Below are positions 17,654 to 26,099 of a stretch of DNA of 64,000 bases, piece by piece (positions within the stretch are counted from its first letter, which is position 1; the number at the start of each line of letters is the position of its first letter). The notes under the pieces were generated by a model that saw only the letters and a list, made by a program, of their open reading frames with translations, was not told the origin of the DNA and made no database searches. The stretch covers positions 100,198 to 164,197 of the forward strand of contig JAKFYH010000006.1 of the NCBI GenBank assembly GCA_021730945.1, given 5' to 3'. This DNA comes from Acidobacteriota bacterium (GTDB lineage: Bacteria; Acidobacteriota; Vicinamibacteria; Vicinamibacterales; UBA2999). Made by a program: the position numbers and the translations under genes.

Positions 17654-18344
17654 GAAGCAGTCCGTACTTTACCGGCACCATCACCTTCGGCACGCGCAGA
17701 TCGAGTCCGACCACGGGTTTGACCAGGTCGTACCAACGCCCGTCATCGGCGTCGCTGAACTCCAGGGAAGCGCCGGCGAAGCCGGCGACCTCCAGTTGTG
17801 ACAGATAGAAGTGGCGTGAGTGGAACACCACCAGCGGAATGCGGCGGGTGGCGAGCGCCGCCCTCGTCACCGGCGCCAGGGCCAGTTCGACCGCGTAGAC
17901 CGGGCCCGACACCAGGATTTCGATCGCCCAGACGGTGCCGCCGGGTCGCAGCACGCGGTGCGCTTCACGAAAGCACGCGGTGACATTCGCGCGCGAGGCT
18001 GCGGCCCGGCCGTCGGTGATGTGATGCAACACCAGCGGAAACACCACGTGGTCAACACTCGCGTCGGCGATCGGCAGGCGGCGGGCGTCGCCCACCTGCA
18101 CCCTGGCGCCACGTGATGCCCATACCTGCAGCATGTGTTCGGAGACATCAACCACCGAGAACGGTGGCACGCGATTGGGGTCAGCGTTCTGGTAGAGACC
18201 GCCAACGCACAGCACGTCGCCGGTCAGGCGGCGGTTCAGGACCGCGGCAAACTCCGCATGGTACGAGCGCCGCTGGCCGTCGTGCGCCGTGAACGCCGAG
18301 GACTGCTTGTCCCAGAACTCTGCGTTGGGATCGGTCATGGTCAT
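17634..18344 (-). CDS. SAM-dependent methyltransferase (divergent glycine motif)
   Basis: A 236-residue methyltransferase-fold protein, first gene of the minus-strand glycan operon. Motif I is weakened to DVLCVGGLYQNA (a glycine-poor loop), but VVDVSEHML, VGDARRLPIADASVDHVVFPLVLHHI and HRVLRPGGTVWAIEIL follow in UbiE-like order. C-terminal to these it has a hydrophobic VYAVELALAPVTRAAL stretch and an RIPLVVFHSRHFYL segment. The altered SAM loop could mean weak or different cofactor binding. Overlap of 20 bases with the next gene suggests coupled translation. The substrate is probably a lipid or lipid-linked glycan. Confidence 0.75.
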   Translation of the reverse strand: MTMTDPNAEFWDKQSSAFTAHDGQRRSYHAEFAAVLNRRLTGDVLCVGGLYQNADPNRVPPFSVVDVSEHMLQVWASRGARVQVGDARRLPIADASVDHVVFPLVLHHITDGRAAASRANVTACFREAHRVLRPGGTVWAIEILVSGPVYAVELALAPVTRAALATRRIPLVVFHSRHFYLSQLEVAGFAGASLEFSDADDGRWYDLVKPVVGLDLRVPKVMVPVKYGLLRGVKPA

Positions 18345-18468
18345 TGATCGTCACGGGGCGCGCCGATACCAGGGCCGGCCGATTCGGGCCAGCCCTCGAG
18401 GTGCCCGAGGGTTGCGTGATCGTATATCAGACTTTGACGCCGCGCCTTCGGGCGGCTAATGTCGCTCG

Positions 18469-19524
18469 ATGCGCGCACTGACGGCGGCCACGATCGCTCT
18501 CGCCCTTCTTGCCGGCCGGCCCCTGGCCCAATCGTCAAACCTGGCGTCGCTGCTCGAGCGTGAGCTGGCGGAGTTTCCGGGCCGCACCGGCGTGCACGTC
18601 AAGCACCTCGCGAGCGGCGAGCAGGCCGGGGTTCGCGACGGCCAGGACTTCTCGACCGCCAGCGTGATCAAGCTCACGTTCATGGTGCGCGCCTACCAGA
18701 TGGCGGACCGCGGGGAGCTGAACCTGGACGAGCGAATCACTTTGACGCGTGCCCACCTGCGGCACGGCACCGGGGTGTTTCAGTATCACGATGCCGGCCT
18801 GCAGCCGACGCTCCGTGATGCCATCACCGAGATGATCATCTCGAGCGACAACACGGCTACCGACATCATCCTGATGAAGATTGGCGGGCCGGCGGCGGTC
18901 ACGAAGTGGCTGGAGGAAAGCGGCTACCCCGCGCTGGCGTCGTACGGCCGGCCCCATGACTATCGGCGGGACCTGCTGGCGATGGTCGACCCGGCGTTTG
19001 CGGCGCTGACCGCCGAGGAAACCTCCGGCCTGATGTACGCCTCCGACGGCAATCCGCTGTTTGCCCTGTACGGCCCGCTGTTCCAGGGCCCTCGCGCCCA
19101 GTGGATCGATATCGTCCGCGATCCCGCCAACCGCCAGCGGTTGGCGCGCGAACGCAACGAGCGCACGTCCACCGACCGCAAGTTCTGGCTGGGCAGCATG
19201 ACGCCGCGCGACACGACCAGGCTGCTCGAGAGCATCGAGCGGGGTAGCGCCGCCTCGAAGTCCGGTTGCGAGGCGATGCTGCAGACGCTAGGGCGCCAGC
19301 AGCTCGGCTCACGCCGGCTGCCCCACTTCATCGACGCGCCGGTGGCGCACAAGACGGGCGACGGTGGCACCATTGCCAACGATGCCGGCATCATCTACGC
19401 GCGGTCGGGACCGATCGTGGTGTCGTTTTTTGCCAACAGCGTGCGCGGCCCGTACGCCGAAGCCGAGGATCGCATCGGCCGCCTCGGCCAGCGTCTCGTC
19501 GAGTATTTCGACCGCCCGCGCTAG
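18469..19524 (+). CDS. class A beta-lactamase-related serine hydrolase
   Basis: A 351-residue exported protein with an N-terminal signal peptide (cleavage near LAQSS, residue 21). The penicillin-binding motifs are clear: Ser65-x-x-Lys68 (ASVIKL), Ser126-Asp127-Asn128 (SSDNTA) and Lys295-Thr-Gly297 (HKTGDGG). SMTPRDTTRLLESI matches the class A segment before the last helices. Between SDN and that segment there are about 115 residues, far more than in TEM-type enzymes, and I see no ExxLN omega-loop glutamate. It may thus be a DD-peptidase or esterase rather than an efficient beta-lactamase. Promoter elements are not obvious in the 124-base gap before it. Confidence 0.82.
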   Translation: MRALTAATIALALLAGRPLAQSSNLASLLERELAEFPGRTGVHVKHLASGEQAGVRDGQDFSTASVIKLTFMVRAYQMADRGELNLDERITLTRAHLRHGTGVFQYHDAGLQPTLRDAITEMIISSDNTATDIILMKIGGPAAVTKWLEESGYPALASYGRPHDYRRDLLAMVDPAFAALTAEETSGLMYASDGNPLFALYGPLFQGPRAQWIDIVRDPANRQRLARERNERTSTDRKFWLGSMTPRDTTRLLESIERGSAASKSGCEAMLQTLGRQQLGSRRLPHFIDAPVAHKTGDGGTIANDAGIIYARSGPIVVSFFANSVRGPYAEAEDRIGRLGQRLVEYFDRPR

Positions 19525-19530
19525 CCGCCG

Positions 19531-21792
19531 CTATCGTTGGATCAGGTAATTCAGCTTGATCACCAGCTGGCGGTCCTTCTGGCCGAAGATGTCGGCCGGG
19601 AGACCAGTCTGCGACAGGTCGTTGTAAACCACATACAGGTCGCTGCCGGGCCGGTGGATCAGGTTGAAGCGCACGTTGTTGGAGAGTTCGTGGGTCGACG
19701 AGTTGTACTGCGTCAAGCTGCGAATGGTCATGCGCGGCGAGAAAGTGTAGTCCACCCGCAGGGTGGTCTGGTTGACGAGGAAGTCACCCCAGGGCATCTT
19801 GACGTCGTTGCGGTTGAACTGCAGTTCGGCCGCCATGCGGCTCGAGGCGCGGACGCCGCCCGATGCCGACATCTGGCGCCGGGTGCCGCCGTAGAACTCC
19901 ATCGGCGAGAAGCTGACACGGGTGTACAGCTTGCGGCCCGGGCTGGTGTTGTACGAGAAGACCCACTCATCCGAGTTGTAGGCGCCCACCGGTATGGTCA
20001 CGCCGGGCCGGATGCGAAACGGCACGTCGAGCACGTCCAGGCTCTTCTGGTAAATCACGTTGATGAAGGAATCGTCGCGAAGCGTCGTGCCGTGCATCAG
20101 GTGATGCAGCCGCCCAATCAGCCGGTTGTTCTGGTCGGTCGTGTAGGTGAGCACGTACATTGGCTCCATCAGCTTGATCGAGCCGCGTTTGGGCCGTGGC
20201 GTCGGACCGAAGTAGGCCTTGGTCGTGCGCACGCCGGTGCGCTGCACGAAGCCGGCCTCGGCGTTGAAGTGGTCCTGCACGCTCAGGTAGTTCAGCCACA
20301 GGTTCCAGTTCGGATCGCGGTAGGCCACCCGTCCATAGAAGGCCAGGTCCTGGCCGGTCAGCCCCGGCGTGGCGGTCTTGGCCAGAAAGCTGGTCACCTG
20401 CAGGCTGCGGCCCAGCGCGAAATTGCCGTCCACGCTCATCGTCCGGTTGTAGTGGCTGCTGCCGTCCACCGACTCCTTGTTGATGAACAACGCGCCGATG
20501 CGCGAGCGGCGAAACACGTCGCGGCTGTAGCGGCCGACGAAGAAGTTGTCGCCGGCCTTGCCAAACGCCGAGTCGGTCTGGATGTTCAGCAGCCCGATGT
20601 TGTTGCTGCCGGACTTACCGGCCAGGCGGGCACCGGCGAGAATCGGGATCGGCGTGCCGGCATCGGACAACCCGATGCGGCGGCTGAAGAACAAGTCGGT
20701 CTGCACCGGGGTCGAGGTGAACGAGCTGCCGGTGCCGACGGTGAACAGGTTGGAGTTCTCGAGAAAGAAGTCGCGCTTCTCGGGAAAGAACAGGCCGAAC
20801 CGCGTGAGGTTGACCTGCTGTTCGTCCACTTCGACCTGGGCGAAGTCAGTGTTCACGGTGACATCGAGATTGAGGCCGGGCGTGACGCCGTAGCGCGCGT
20901 CGAGACCGATGTCACGAATGGCAGTGGTGGCGCCGGCGGTGCGACTCGTCTGCACATCGCGCACGCCGCCCACCAGGAACGGCTTGAGCTTGAGGTCCCA
21001 TCCCAGGCTCAGGCCGCGCAAGCCGGTCAGTTCGCCGGCCAGGCTGACCCTCGTGAGGGAGTAGGCCTTGGGAATCGGCGCCCAGAACACCGCTTCGTTC
21101 TTGCGGCGGATGTGCCGCTGGAAGTTGATGCCCCAGACCTGCTCGTCGCTCTTGGCGAAGCGCAGCGTGTTGACGGGAATGACCATCTCGGCGGTCCAGC
21201 CGTCGCTGGTAATCCTGGCTGCCGCGTCCCACACGCCGTCCCAGTTGCGGTTGACGTTGGCGGTTGTCCCGCGCCCGCCGCCCTCGCCCTCGTCGAAGAT
21301 CTGCTGTTCGAGCTTGGCGCCGAGCGGCGTGGTCAGGAACATGAAGGCGTTGCGCGAGTCGTGGAAGGTGTCGAGGATGACCTGGAAGTTGTCCTCGTCG
21401 AACAGCCGGTCGGCGTCGCGGCGCATTTCGGTGGCGGTCACCGGCAGCGACGCGAAGGCATGGACACCAATGTAAAGATGCCCCTTGTCGTAGAGCACGC
21501 GGACTTCGGTGCGATCGGTGGCCGGCTGGCCCTGGTTGGGTTCCTGCTGGACGAACTGCTCGATCGCGTTGGCCGAGGCCCACACGGCTTCGTCCAGCGC
21601 GCCGTCGATCTTCGGCGCCTCGGTGGCGAACACCGCGCGGAGCGTGGGGCGCTCACTGTCGCGGCTGGCCGCCTCGGCGGCAGCGGTGATCGGTTTCTCG
21701 TGGACGTGTTCCGCGCCCTGCGCCAAGGCGAGCGTCGGCAGTGCGCAGAGAATGACCGCGGCGAATACATTCACAGACAGGCTTGGCTTCAT
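19531..21792 (-). CDS. DUF5916 outer-membrane protein with CBM9-like N-terminal domain
   Basis: About 753 residues with a signal peptide (ending near ALAQGAE). The region after it (KIDGALDEAVWASANAI and HLYIGVHAF) is the CBM9-like domain typical of the family, followed by NWDGVWDAAARITSDGWTAEMVIP and the DUF5916 landmark FPEKRDFFLENSNLF. The C-terminal ~350 residues alternate as short beta strands ending in LVIKLNYLIQR, as in an outer-membrane barrel. ATG 21792 is used; a GTG two codons earlier is possible. The family is abundant in Acidobacteriota and Bacteroidota, but its role (surface binding or transport) is not settled. Confidence 0.87.
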   Translation of the reverse strand: MKPSLSVNVFAAVILCALPTLALAQGAEHVHEKPITAAAEAASRDSERPTLRAVFATEAPKIDGALDEAVWASANAIEQFVQQEPNQGQPATDRTEVRVLYDKGHLYIGVHAFASLPVTATEMRRDADRLFDEDNFQVILDTFHDSRNAFMFLTTPLGAKLEQQIFDEGEGGGRGTTANVNRNWDGVWDAAARITSDGWTAEMVIPVNTLRFAKSDEQVWGINFQRHIRRKNEAVFWAPIPKAYSLTRVSLAGELTGLRGLSLGWDLKLKPFLVGGVRDVQTSRTAGATTAIRDIGLDARYGVTPGLNLDVTVNTDFAQVEVDEQQVNLTRFGLFFPEKRDFFLENSNLFTVGTGSSFTSTPVQTDLFFSRRIGLSDAGTPIPILAGARLAGKSGSNNIGLLNIQTDSAFGKAGDNFFVGRYSRDVFRRSRIGALFINKESVDGSSHYNRTMSVDGNFALGRSLQVTSFLAKTATPGLTGQDLAFYGRVAYRDPNWNLWLNYLSVQDHFNAEAGFVQRTGVRTTKAYFGPTPRPKRGSIKLMEPMYVLTYTTDQNNRLIGRLHHLMHGTTLRDDSFINVIYQKSLDVLDVPFRIRPGVTIPVGAYNSDEWVFSYNTSPGRKLYTRVSFSPMEFYGGTRRQMSASGGVRASSRMAAELQFNRNDVKMPWGDFLVNQTTLRVDYTFSPRMTIRSLTQYNSSTHELSNNVRFNLIHRPGSDLYVVYNDLSQTGLPADIFGQKDRQLVIKLNYLIQR

Positions 21793-21809
21793 GACCACAA
21801 CGCATCAGT

Positions 21810-22247
21810 TTAGCCGAGAGCGGCCCTGATGCGGGCGGCCAGGCCGGCGTGAACCCCGGTGTCGAATGCCGGTGCCGATGCCCAGTCGTGCAGCCACACC
21901 GGCTTGACCCGCAGCCCCGGGTCTTCGTCGGCGTGCCGTGGGATGACGTGCGCGTGCAGGGCGGGCTCAACGTTGCCAAGAATTTCGTAGTTGATGCGCT
22001 CGGCGCCGGTCACGGCCAGCACGGCATCGCCAAGCCTCGCCATGTCTTCAAGAAACTGACGCCGCGCCTCCCCGGCCAACGCGTTGAGGTCAGCCACCAC
22101 CGGGTCGGGCAGCAACAGGCAATAGCCTCGCGTAATCTGCGGATCGCCCAACACCGCCCAACCCGACGGCAGGCGCGCAACCACCCGCGCGAGCGTGCCG
22201 GCGTTGGCAGCCTCAACCTGGCGATGAATGACAGTGCGCGTGGTCAA
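21810..22247 (-). CDS. HIT-family nucleotide hydrolase/transferase-like protein
   Basis: A 145-residue protein of the histidine-triad superfamily. The signature reads ALHAHVIPRH: the first His of the triad is Ala96, while the middle (expected nucleophile) His98 and His100 are kept. GYCLLLPDPVVADLNAL is the matching N-terminal substrate region. Such proteins hydrolyse nucleotide phosphoramidates or dinucleoside polyphosphates; the exact substrate is unknown. The start is TTG 22247, supported by a GGGAGGGG ribosome site about six bases away. It sits between an exported aminotransferase and the DUF5916 gene without obvious functional link. Confidence 0.82.
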   Translation of the reverse strand: MTTRTVIHRQVEAANAGTLARVVARLPSGWAVLGDPQITRGYCLLLPDPVVADLNALAGEARRQFLEDMARLGDAVLAVTGAERINYEILGNVEPALHAHVIPRHADEDPGLRVKPVWLHDWASAPAFDTGVHAGLAARIRAALG

Positions 22248-22296
22248 CGGCGCCCCTCCCGTCGTGCGTCAGCCGGTCGGCCCCGCCGTGCCGGCG

Positions 22297-23583
22297 TCAC
22301 GCCGCCGGCACGCCGTTCTTCAACAGGTCTTCCATCGCCGCGGTGAAGGTATCGATCTCCTCGAGCGGCGTGTAGATGTTGGGCGTCACCCGGATGCCGT
22401 TGTATTCCGGCCTCGTGATCGGCGTCGTGATGATCCGGTAGCGGTCCCACATGAACGCGTTGATGCGCGCCGCCGGGATGTCCTTGATGCCGACGCAAGC
22501 CACGCCGTAGACCTGGTCGAGGCCGGTGTGGATGACGATGCGCGGATTGGCCTTGAGCTTGTTGGCCCAGCGCAGGGTCAGGTAGCGCAGGCGCGCCGCC
22601 ACCCGTTCGGTGCCAATCGCCTGGTGGAACGCCAGCGCCTCGTTGATCGCCGCCTTGGTGGCCGCCGGCGAGGTGCCGATCTCCTCGAACTTGCGGATGT
22701 CGTTCTCGTTGCGCTCCGGCGCCGCCTGCATGGGCCAGGTCTTGGCAATGCGGTCGCGACGGACGTAGAGGAAGCCGGTCCCGGTTGGCGCCAGCAGCCA
22801 CTTGTGCAGGCTGGTGCCGTAGTAATCCATCTCCAGGTCGCGCAGCTTGAACGGGAAGTGCGCCACGGCATGGGCACCGTCGACGATGGTGATGATGCCG
22901 CGGGCGCGGGCCATGCGTGCGATGTTCTGGACCGGGAAAATCTGGCCGGTCAGGTTGGTGATGTGACAGAAGTGCAGCACCTTGGTGCGCGGCGTGATGG
23001 CGCCCTCGAGCAGGCCGAACAGCGTCTCGCCGGTGGTCGGCACCGGAAAGTTGATCTTGGTGATCTTGATCTTGTCGCGGCGCGCGCGCTGGTCCCAGGT
23101 GGTGAGCATGCGGCCGTAGTCCTGCTCGGTGGTCAGCACTTCGTCGCCCGGCTCGAGGTCGAGGCCGTTCTGGGCAATCTGCAGCGACTCGCTGGAGTTG
23201 CGGGTGATGGCCATCTCCTCGGCATCGCAACCAAACTCGGCGGCCAGCCGGCGGCGGACTACCTCGATGTTCCGCTCGATCAGGCCGCGATGATAGACCG
23301 GCGCCTGGTTCGAGTAGTCGAGGTAGCGCTTGTAGGCCTCGTGCACCACGGTCGGGCTGGGGCAGCTGTTGCCGTTGTTGAGGTTGATCAGCGACCGGTC
23401 GAGCGTGAACGCGTTCTGGATGTCGCGCCAATACCCCTCATCAGCCGCCACGTCGTCAGCGGTCCGACTCCCCAGGGCGCGCGAGGCCTGGGCCACAAGG
23501 TCGATGCTGTTGCTGCCAAGAGCAACGGCGCTGGCGCCGGCGGCGCCGGAAATTCGCAGGAACGAGCGGCGGTCGGTTCTCAT
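22297..23583 (-). CDS. Tat-exported class V aminotransferase (isopenicillin-N-epimerase-like)
   Basis: A 428-residue PLP enzyme. The N-terminus (DRRSFLRISGAAGASAVAL) is a twin-arginine signal, so the folded holoenzyme should be exported, unusual for an aminotransferase. The fold-type I core shows LNNGNSCPSP, TRNSSESLQI, the pyridine-nitrogen Asp235 in TIVDGAHA and Schiff-base Lys261 in SLHKWLLAP. This is the layout of the cysteine-desulfurase/isopenicillin-N-epimerase group. Substrate is unknown. Its start codon lies inside a 46-bp-arm inverted repeat shared with the divergent M28 peptidase gene, whose first codons it mirrors. Confidence 0.88.
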   Translation of the reverse strand: MRTDRRSFLRISGAAGASAVALGSNSIDLVAQASRALGSRTADDVAADEGYWRDIQNAFTLDRSLINLNNGNSCPSPTVVHEAYKRYLDYSNQAPVYHRGLIERNIEVVRRRLAAEFGCDAEEMAITRNSSESLQIAQNGLDLEPGDEVLTTEQDYGRMLTTWDQRARRDKIKITKINFPVPTTGETLFGLLEGAITPRTKVLHFCHITNLTGQIFPVQNIARMARARGIITIVDGAHAVAHFPFKLRDLEMDYYGTSLHKWLLAPTGTGFLYVRRDRIAKTWPMQAAPERNENDIRKFEEIGTSPAATKAAINEALAFHQAIGTERVAARLRYLTLRWANKLKANPRIVIHTGLDQVYGVACVGIKDIPAARINAFMWDRYRIITTPITRPEYNGIRVTPNIYTPLEEIDTFTAAMEDLLKNGVPAA

Positions 23584-23686
23584 GGGCGGATTCTAGCAGG
23601 TGCTCGGGTGCTACGGTGCTCAAGTGCTCAGGTGCCAACCAGCACCTCAGCACCCCAGCACCTGCTAGAATCCGCCCATGCGAACC
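23575..23686. repeat. large inverted repeat spanning two divergent start codons
   Basis: Arms 23575-23620 and 23641-23686 are complementary at 42 of 46 positions around a 20-base loop. Each arm holds one start codon (CAT 23581-23583 and ATG 23678-23680), the leader GATTCTAGCAGGTGCT and GGTGCT-type short repeats. Both genes thus share nearly the same first codons (M-R-T) and 5' leader. The structure could arise by inverted duplication of a promoter/leader, or serve as a shared, self-pairing control region. Confidence 0.85.
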
Positions 23687-25144
23687 ACATCGTTAGGCGT
23701 CCTCGCCACTGTCCTCCTCCTGACGATCACCAGCGCTGCACAGGATCGTGCCGACATGGCCGTGGTCGAGAAGATCAAGGCCGAAGGCATGGATCGCTCG
23801 AAGGTGCTGGAGACGTTCGACTACCTCACCACCGTCATCGGCCCACGACTGACCAACTCCCCCGCCCACCGGCGGGCGGTGACCTGGAGCCAGGACACCG
23901 CCAAGACCTGGGGCATGAGCAACGTGCACGCCGAGGCGTTCCAGTTCGGCCGCGGCTGGACGCTCGACAAGGTCACCGTGGAAATGATCGAGCCGCGCTA
24001 CATGCCGCTCGTGGGTTACCCGAAGGGGTGGTCGCCGGCGACCGCCGGCCGCCTGGTCGCCGCGCCGGTCTGGTTGCCGGGCCTCGATGCCGCCGCGTTG
24101 GCGGCCCAGGCCGGAAAGCTACACGGCGCGATCCTGATGACCAGCCCCATCCAGTCGTATGCCATTCGCGCGGATCGGCCGGCCGCCAGCGGCGACCTCA
24201 AGCCGCCACAGCCGGCACCGGCGCGGCCGGTGCAATTGAACGCCGAGCGGCTGGCGCAGCTCAAAGCCGAAGGGGTGGGCGTGACGATCGAGCCCAACAT
24301 CGGCGAGCACGGCACCGTGTTTGTCACCGGCCGCGACATGGGCGCCAACTCGGTGCCGTCGATCGTGCTCGCCTCCGAGCACTACAACCTGGTGGCGCGT
24401 TTGCTGGAGCAGAAGGTGCCGGTGAAGCTGGCGGTGGAGATCCAGTCGCGCTTCCACGAAGACGACGCCCGCACGCACAACGTGATCTTCGAAATTCCCG
24501 GCACCGACAACGCGGTCAAGGATGAGATCGTCATGGTCGGCGCCCATCTCGACTCGTGGCACACCGGCACCGGCGCGACCGACAACGCCGACGGCGTGGC
24601 CACGACCATGGAGGCCATGCGCATCCTGAAGGCGCTGGGCGTGCGGCCGCGGCGGACCATTCGCGCGGCACTGTGGGCGGGCGAAGAGCAGGGCCTGCTG
24701 GGCTCGAAGGCGTATGTCGCCGAACACCTGGCCGGCACCAAGAACACCGCCGCGCGCGACAAGTTCTCGGTCTACTTCAACCTCGATAACGGCTTCCCGC
24801 CGATCAGCGGCTTCTATATGGAAGGCAACGAGCCGGCGCGAGTCATCATGACCGAGTGGCTGAGACCGGTGGCGGCGCTTGGCGCCATCATGCCGTCACC
24901 GGGCCACATCGGGGCCACCGATCACCTGTCGTTCATCGAGGTGGGGATCCCGGGCTTCCAGGCGGTGCAGGAGTACATCGGCTACGACGTCAGGACGCAC
25001 CACACCAACATGGACTTCTCCGAGCGGATTGCACCCGACGCCCTCAAGCAGGCATCGGTCGTGATGGCGACGGTGCTGTACCAGGCGGCGATGCGCGAGG
25101 GCACGTTTCCGAGGCCGGCGCCGCCCAGTCCGGCCGCGAAATAG
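23678..25144 (+). CDS. M28-family zinc aminopeptidase with PA domain, exported
   Basis: A 488-residue exopeptidase with a signal peptide (ending near TSAAQD). A protease-associated domain occupies about residues 100-270. The co-catalytic zinc site is visible: His290 and Asp292 in VGAHLDSW, Asp302 in GATDNADG, Glu336-Glu337 in WAGEEQG, a further Asp in YFNLDNG and a C-terminal His in RTHHTNMDF. It should trim amino acids from peptides in the periplasm or outside the cell. It is divergent from the Tat-exported aminotransferase and may share its regulation through the inverted repeat at the starts. Confidence 0.92.
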   Translation: MRTTSLGVLATVLLLTITSAAQDRADMAVVEKIKAEGMDRSKVLETFDYLTTVIGPRLTNSPAHRRAVTWSQDTAKTWGMSNVHAEAFQFGRGWTLDKVTVEMIEPRYMPLVGYPKGWSPATAGRLVAAPVWLPGLDAAALAAQAGKLHGAILMTSPIQSYAIRADRPAASGDLKPPQPAPARPVQLNAERLAQLKAEGVGVTIEPNIGEHGTVFVTGRDMGANSVPSIVLASEHYNLVARLLEQKVPVKLAVEIQSRFHEDDARTHNVIFEIPGTDNAVKDEIVMVGAHLDSWHTGTGATDNADGVATTMEAMRILKALGVRPRRTIRAALWAGEEQGLLGSKAYVAEHLAGTKNTAARDKFSVYFNLDNGFPPISGFYMEGNEPARVIMTEWLRPVAALGAIMPSPGHIGATDHLSFIEVGIPGFQAVQEYIGYDVRTHHTNMDFSERIAPDALKQASVVMATVLYQAAMREGTFPRPAPPSPAAK

Positions 25145-25154
25145 CCGACTGAGA

Positions 25155-26051
25155 CTAACGCTGGCCGCGGATTGCCCACCGCAACTTCGCGGACGAGGCG
25201 CGGCGATTCGCGAACGTCTCTTCCTTGGTCGAGCGAACCACAGGATCGGCAACCGCGGTGAACAGGCCGGCACGAAGGCCGGCCTGGAACGCCTTCTTGA
25301 CCCGGCGATCCTCGCCGGAGTGAAAGGTCATGATCACGGCCCGGCCGCCGGGCTTGAGGCACCGTGGCAGGTCCGCGAGCAACGCGTCGAGCGCATGGAA
25401 TTCATCGTTCACGGCGATTCGCAACGCCTGGAGCGTGCGCCGCACCGACATCTTGACCTCGGGTTTGGGCAGGTCCGGCAGCGCCCGGTTCAGGCCAGTC
25501 CGCACCAGCCGGGTGAGCGCGTGGGTCGTCGCGGGTTGTTCGTGCTTCAGAATGCCGGCGATAAGCGCAGCGTGCGGCTCGTCGGCGTTGGTGGACAACA
25601 CCAATTCCAGTGCCGCTTCGTCGATCCTGGCCAGCAGGCCCGACGCGGATTCTCCGCGCGTGGGATCCATGCGCATATCGAGCGGACCAACACCGCGGAA
25701 ACTGAAGCCGCGCTCGGGAGTGTCGTGCTGCATGGCCGAGACGCCGAGATCGGCCAGAATGACGTCAACACCGTCAAGCCCTTCGCCGGCCAGCACCTGC
25801 GCCAGGTTCGCGAAGTTCTGGTGATGGGTGACCAACGATCCAACGCCGGCTGCCCGCAGGCGCGCTTCGGTGCGCGGCAGTTCGATCGGATCGACGTCGA
25901 GGCCAATCAGCCGTCCTCCCGGCTGCAGCCGCTCGAGAATGGCCTGCGCATGACCGCCGCCGCCAAGCGTGCAATCGACGGCGATGTCGCCGGCCCTGGG
26001 CGCCAGGTGGCGCAGCACTTCCTCGACCATGATCGGCCGATGCGTGGTCAC
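25155..26051 (-). CDS. rsmH: 16S rRNA (cytosine(1402)-N(4))-methyltransferase
   Basis: RsmH methylates N4 of C1402 in the ribosomal P site. The 298 residues start THRPIMVEEVLRHL, then show the SAM motif VDCTLGGGGHA, LIGLDVDP, ILADLGVSAMQ, the PERGFSFRGVGPLDMRMDPTRG block and a C-terminal FHSGEDRRVK and NRRASSAKLRWAIR, all diagnostic. Start GTG 26051 is chosen by homology; the frame extends further upstream without family sequence. The gene stands alone among exported hydrolases and not in a division/cell-wall (mraZ-rsmH-ftsL) cluster, its usual home. Confidence 0.94.
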   Translation of the reverse strand: MTTHRPIMVEEVLRHLAPRAGDIAVDCTLGGGGHAQAILERLQPGGRLIGLDVDPIELPRTEARLRAAGVGSLVTHHQNFANLAQVLAGEGLDGVDVILADLGVSAMQHDTPERGFSFRGVGPLDMRMDPTRGESASGLLARIDEAALELVLSTNADEPHAALIAGILKHEQPATTHALTRLVRTGLNRALPDLPKPEVKMSVRRTLQALRIAVNDEFHALDALLADLPRCLKPGGRAVIMTFHSGEDRRVKKAFQAGLRAGLFTAVADPVVRSTKEETFANRRASSAKLRWAIRGQR

Positions 26052-26099
26052 GCGCCAGTGTAGAACACGAGCAGGCGTGGTGGCGGCCGGCCCCAACCG

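Noticed and set aside
19537..21813. 758-codon plus-strand frame opposite the DUF5916 gene
   Set aside because: Low-complexity antisense translation without any domain; the minus-strand gene has a signal peptide and family motifs.
22228..24525. 765-codon plus-strand frame crossing the aminotransferase, the inverted repeat and the M28 peptidase
   Set aside because: It is antisense to one gene and out of frame with the other, and runs through repeat sequence.
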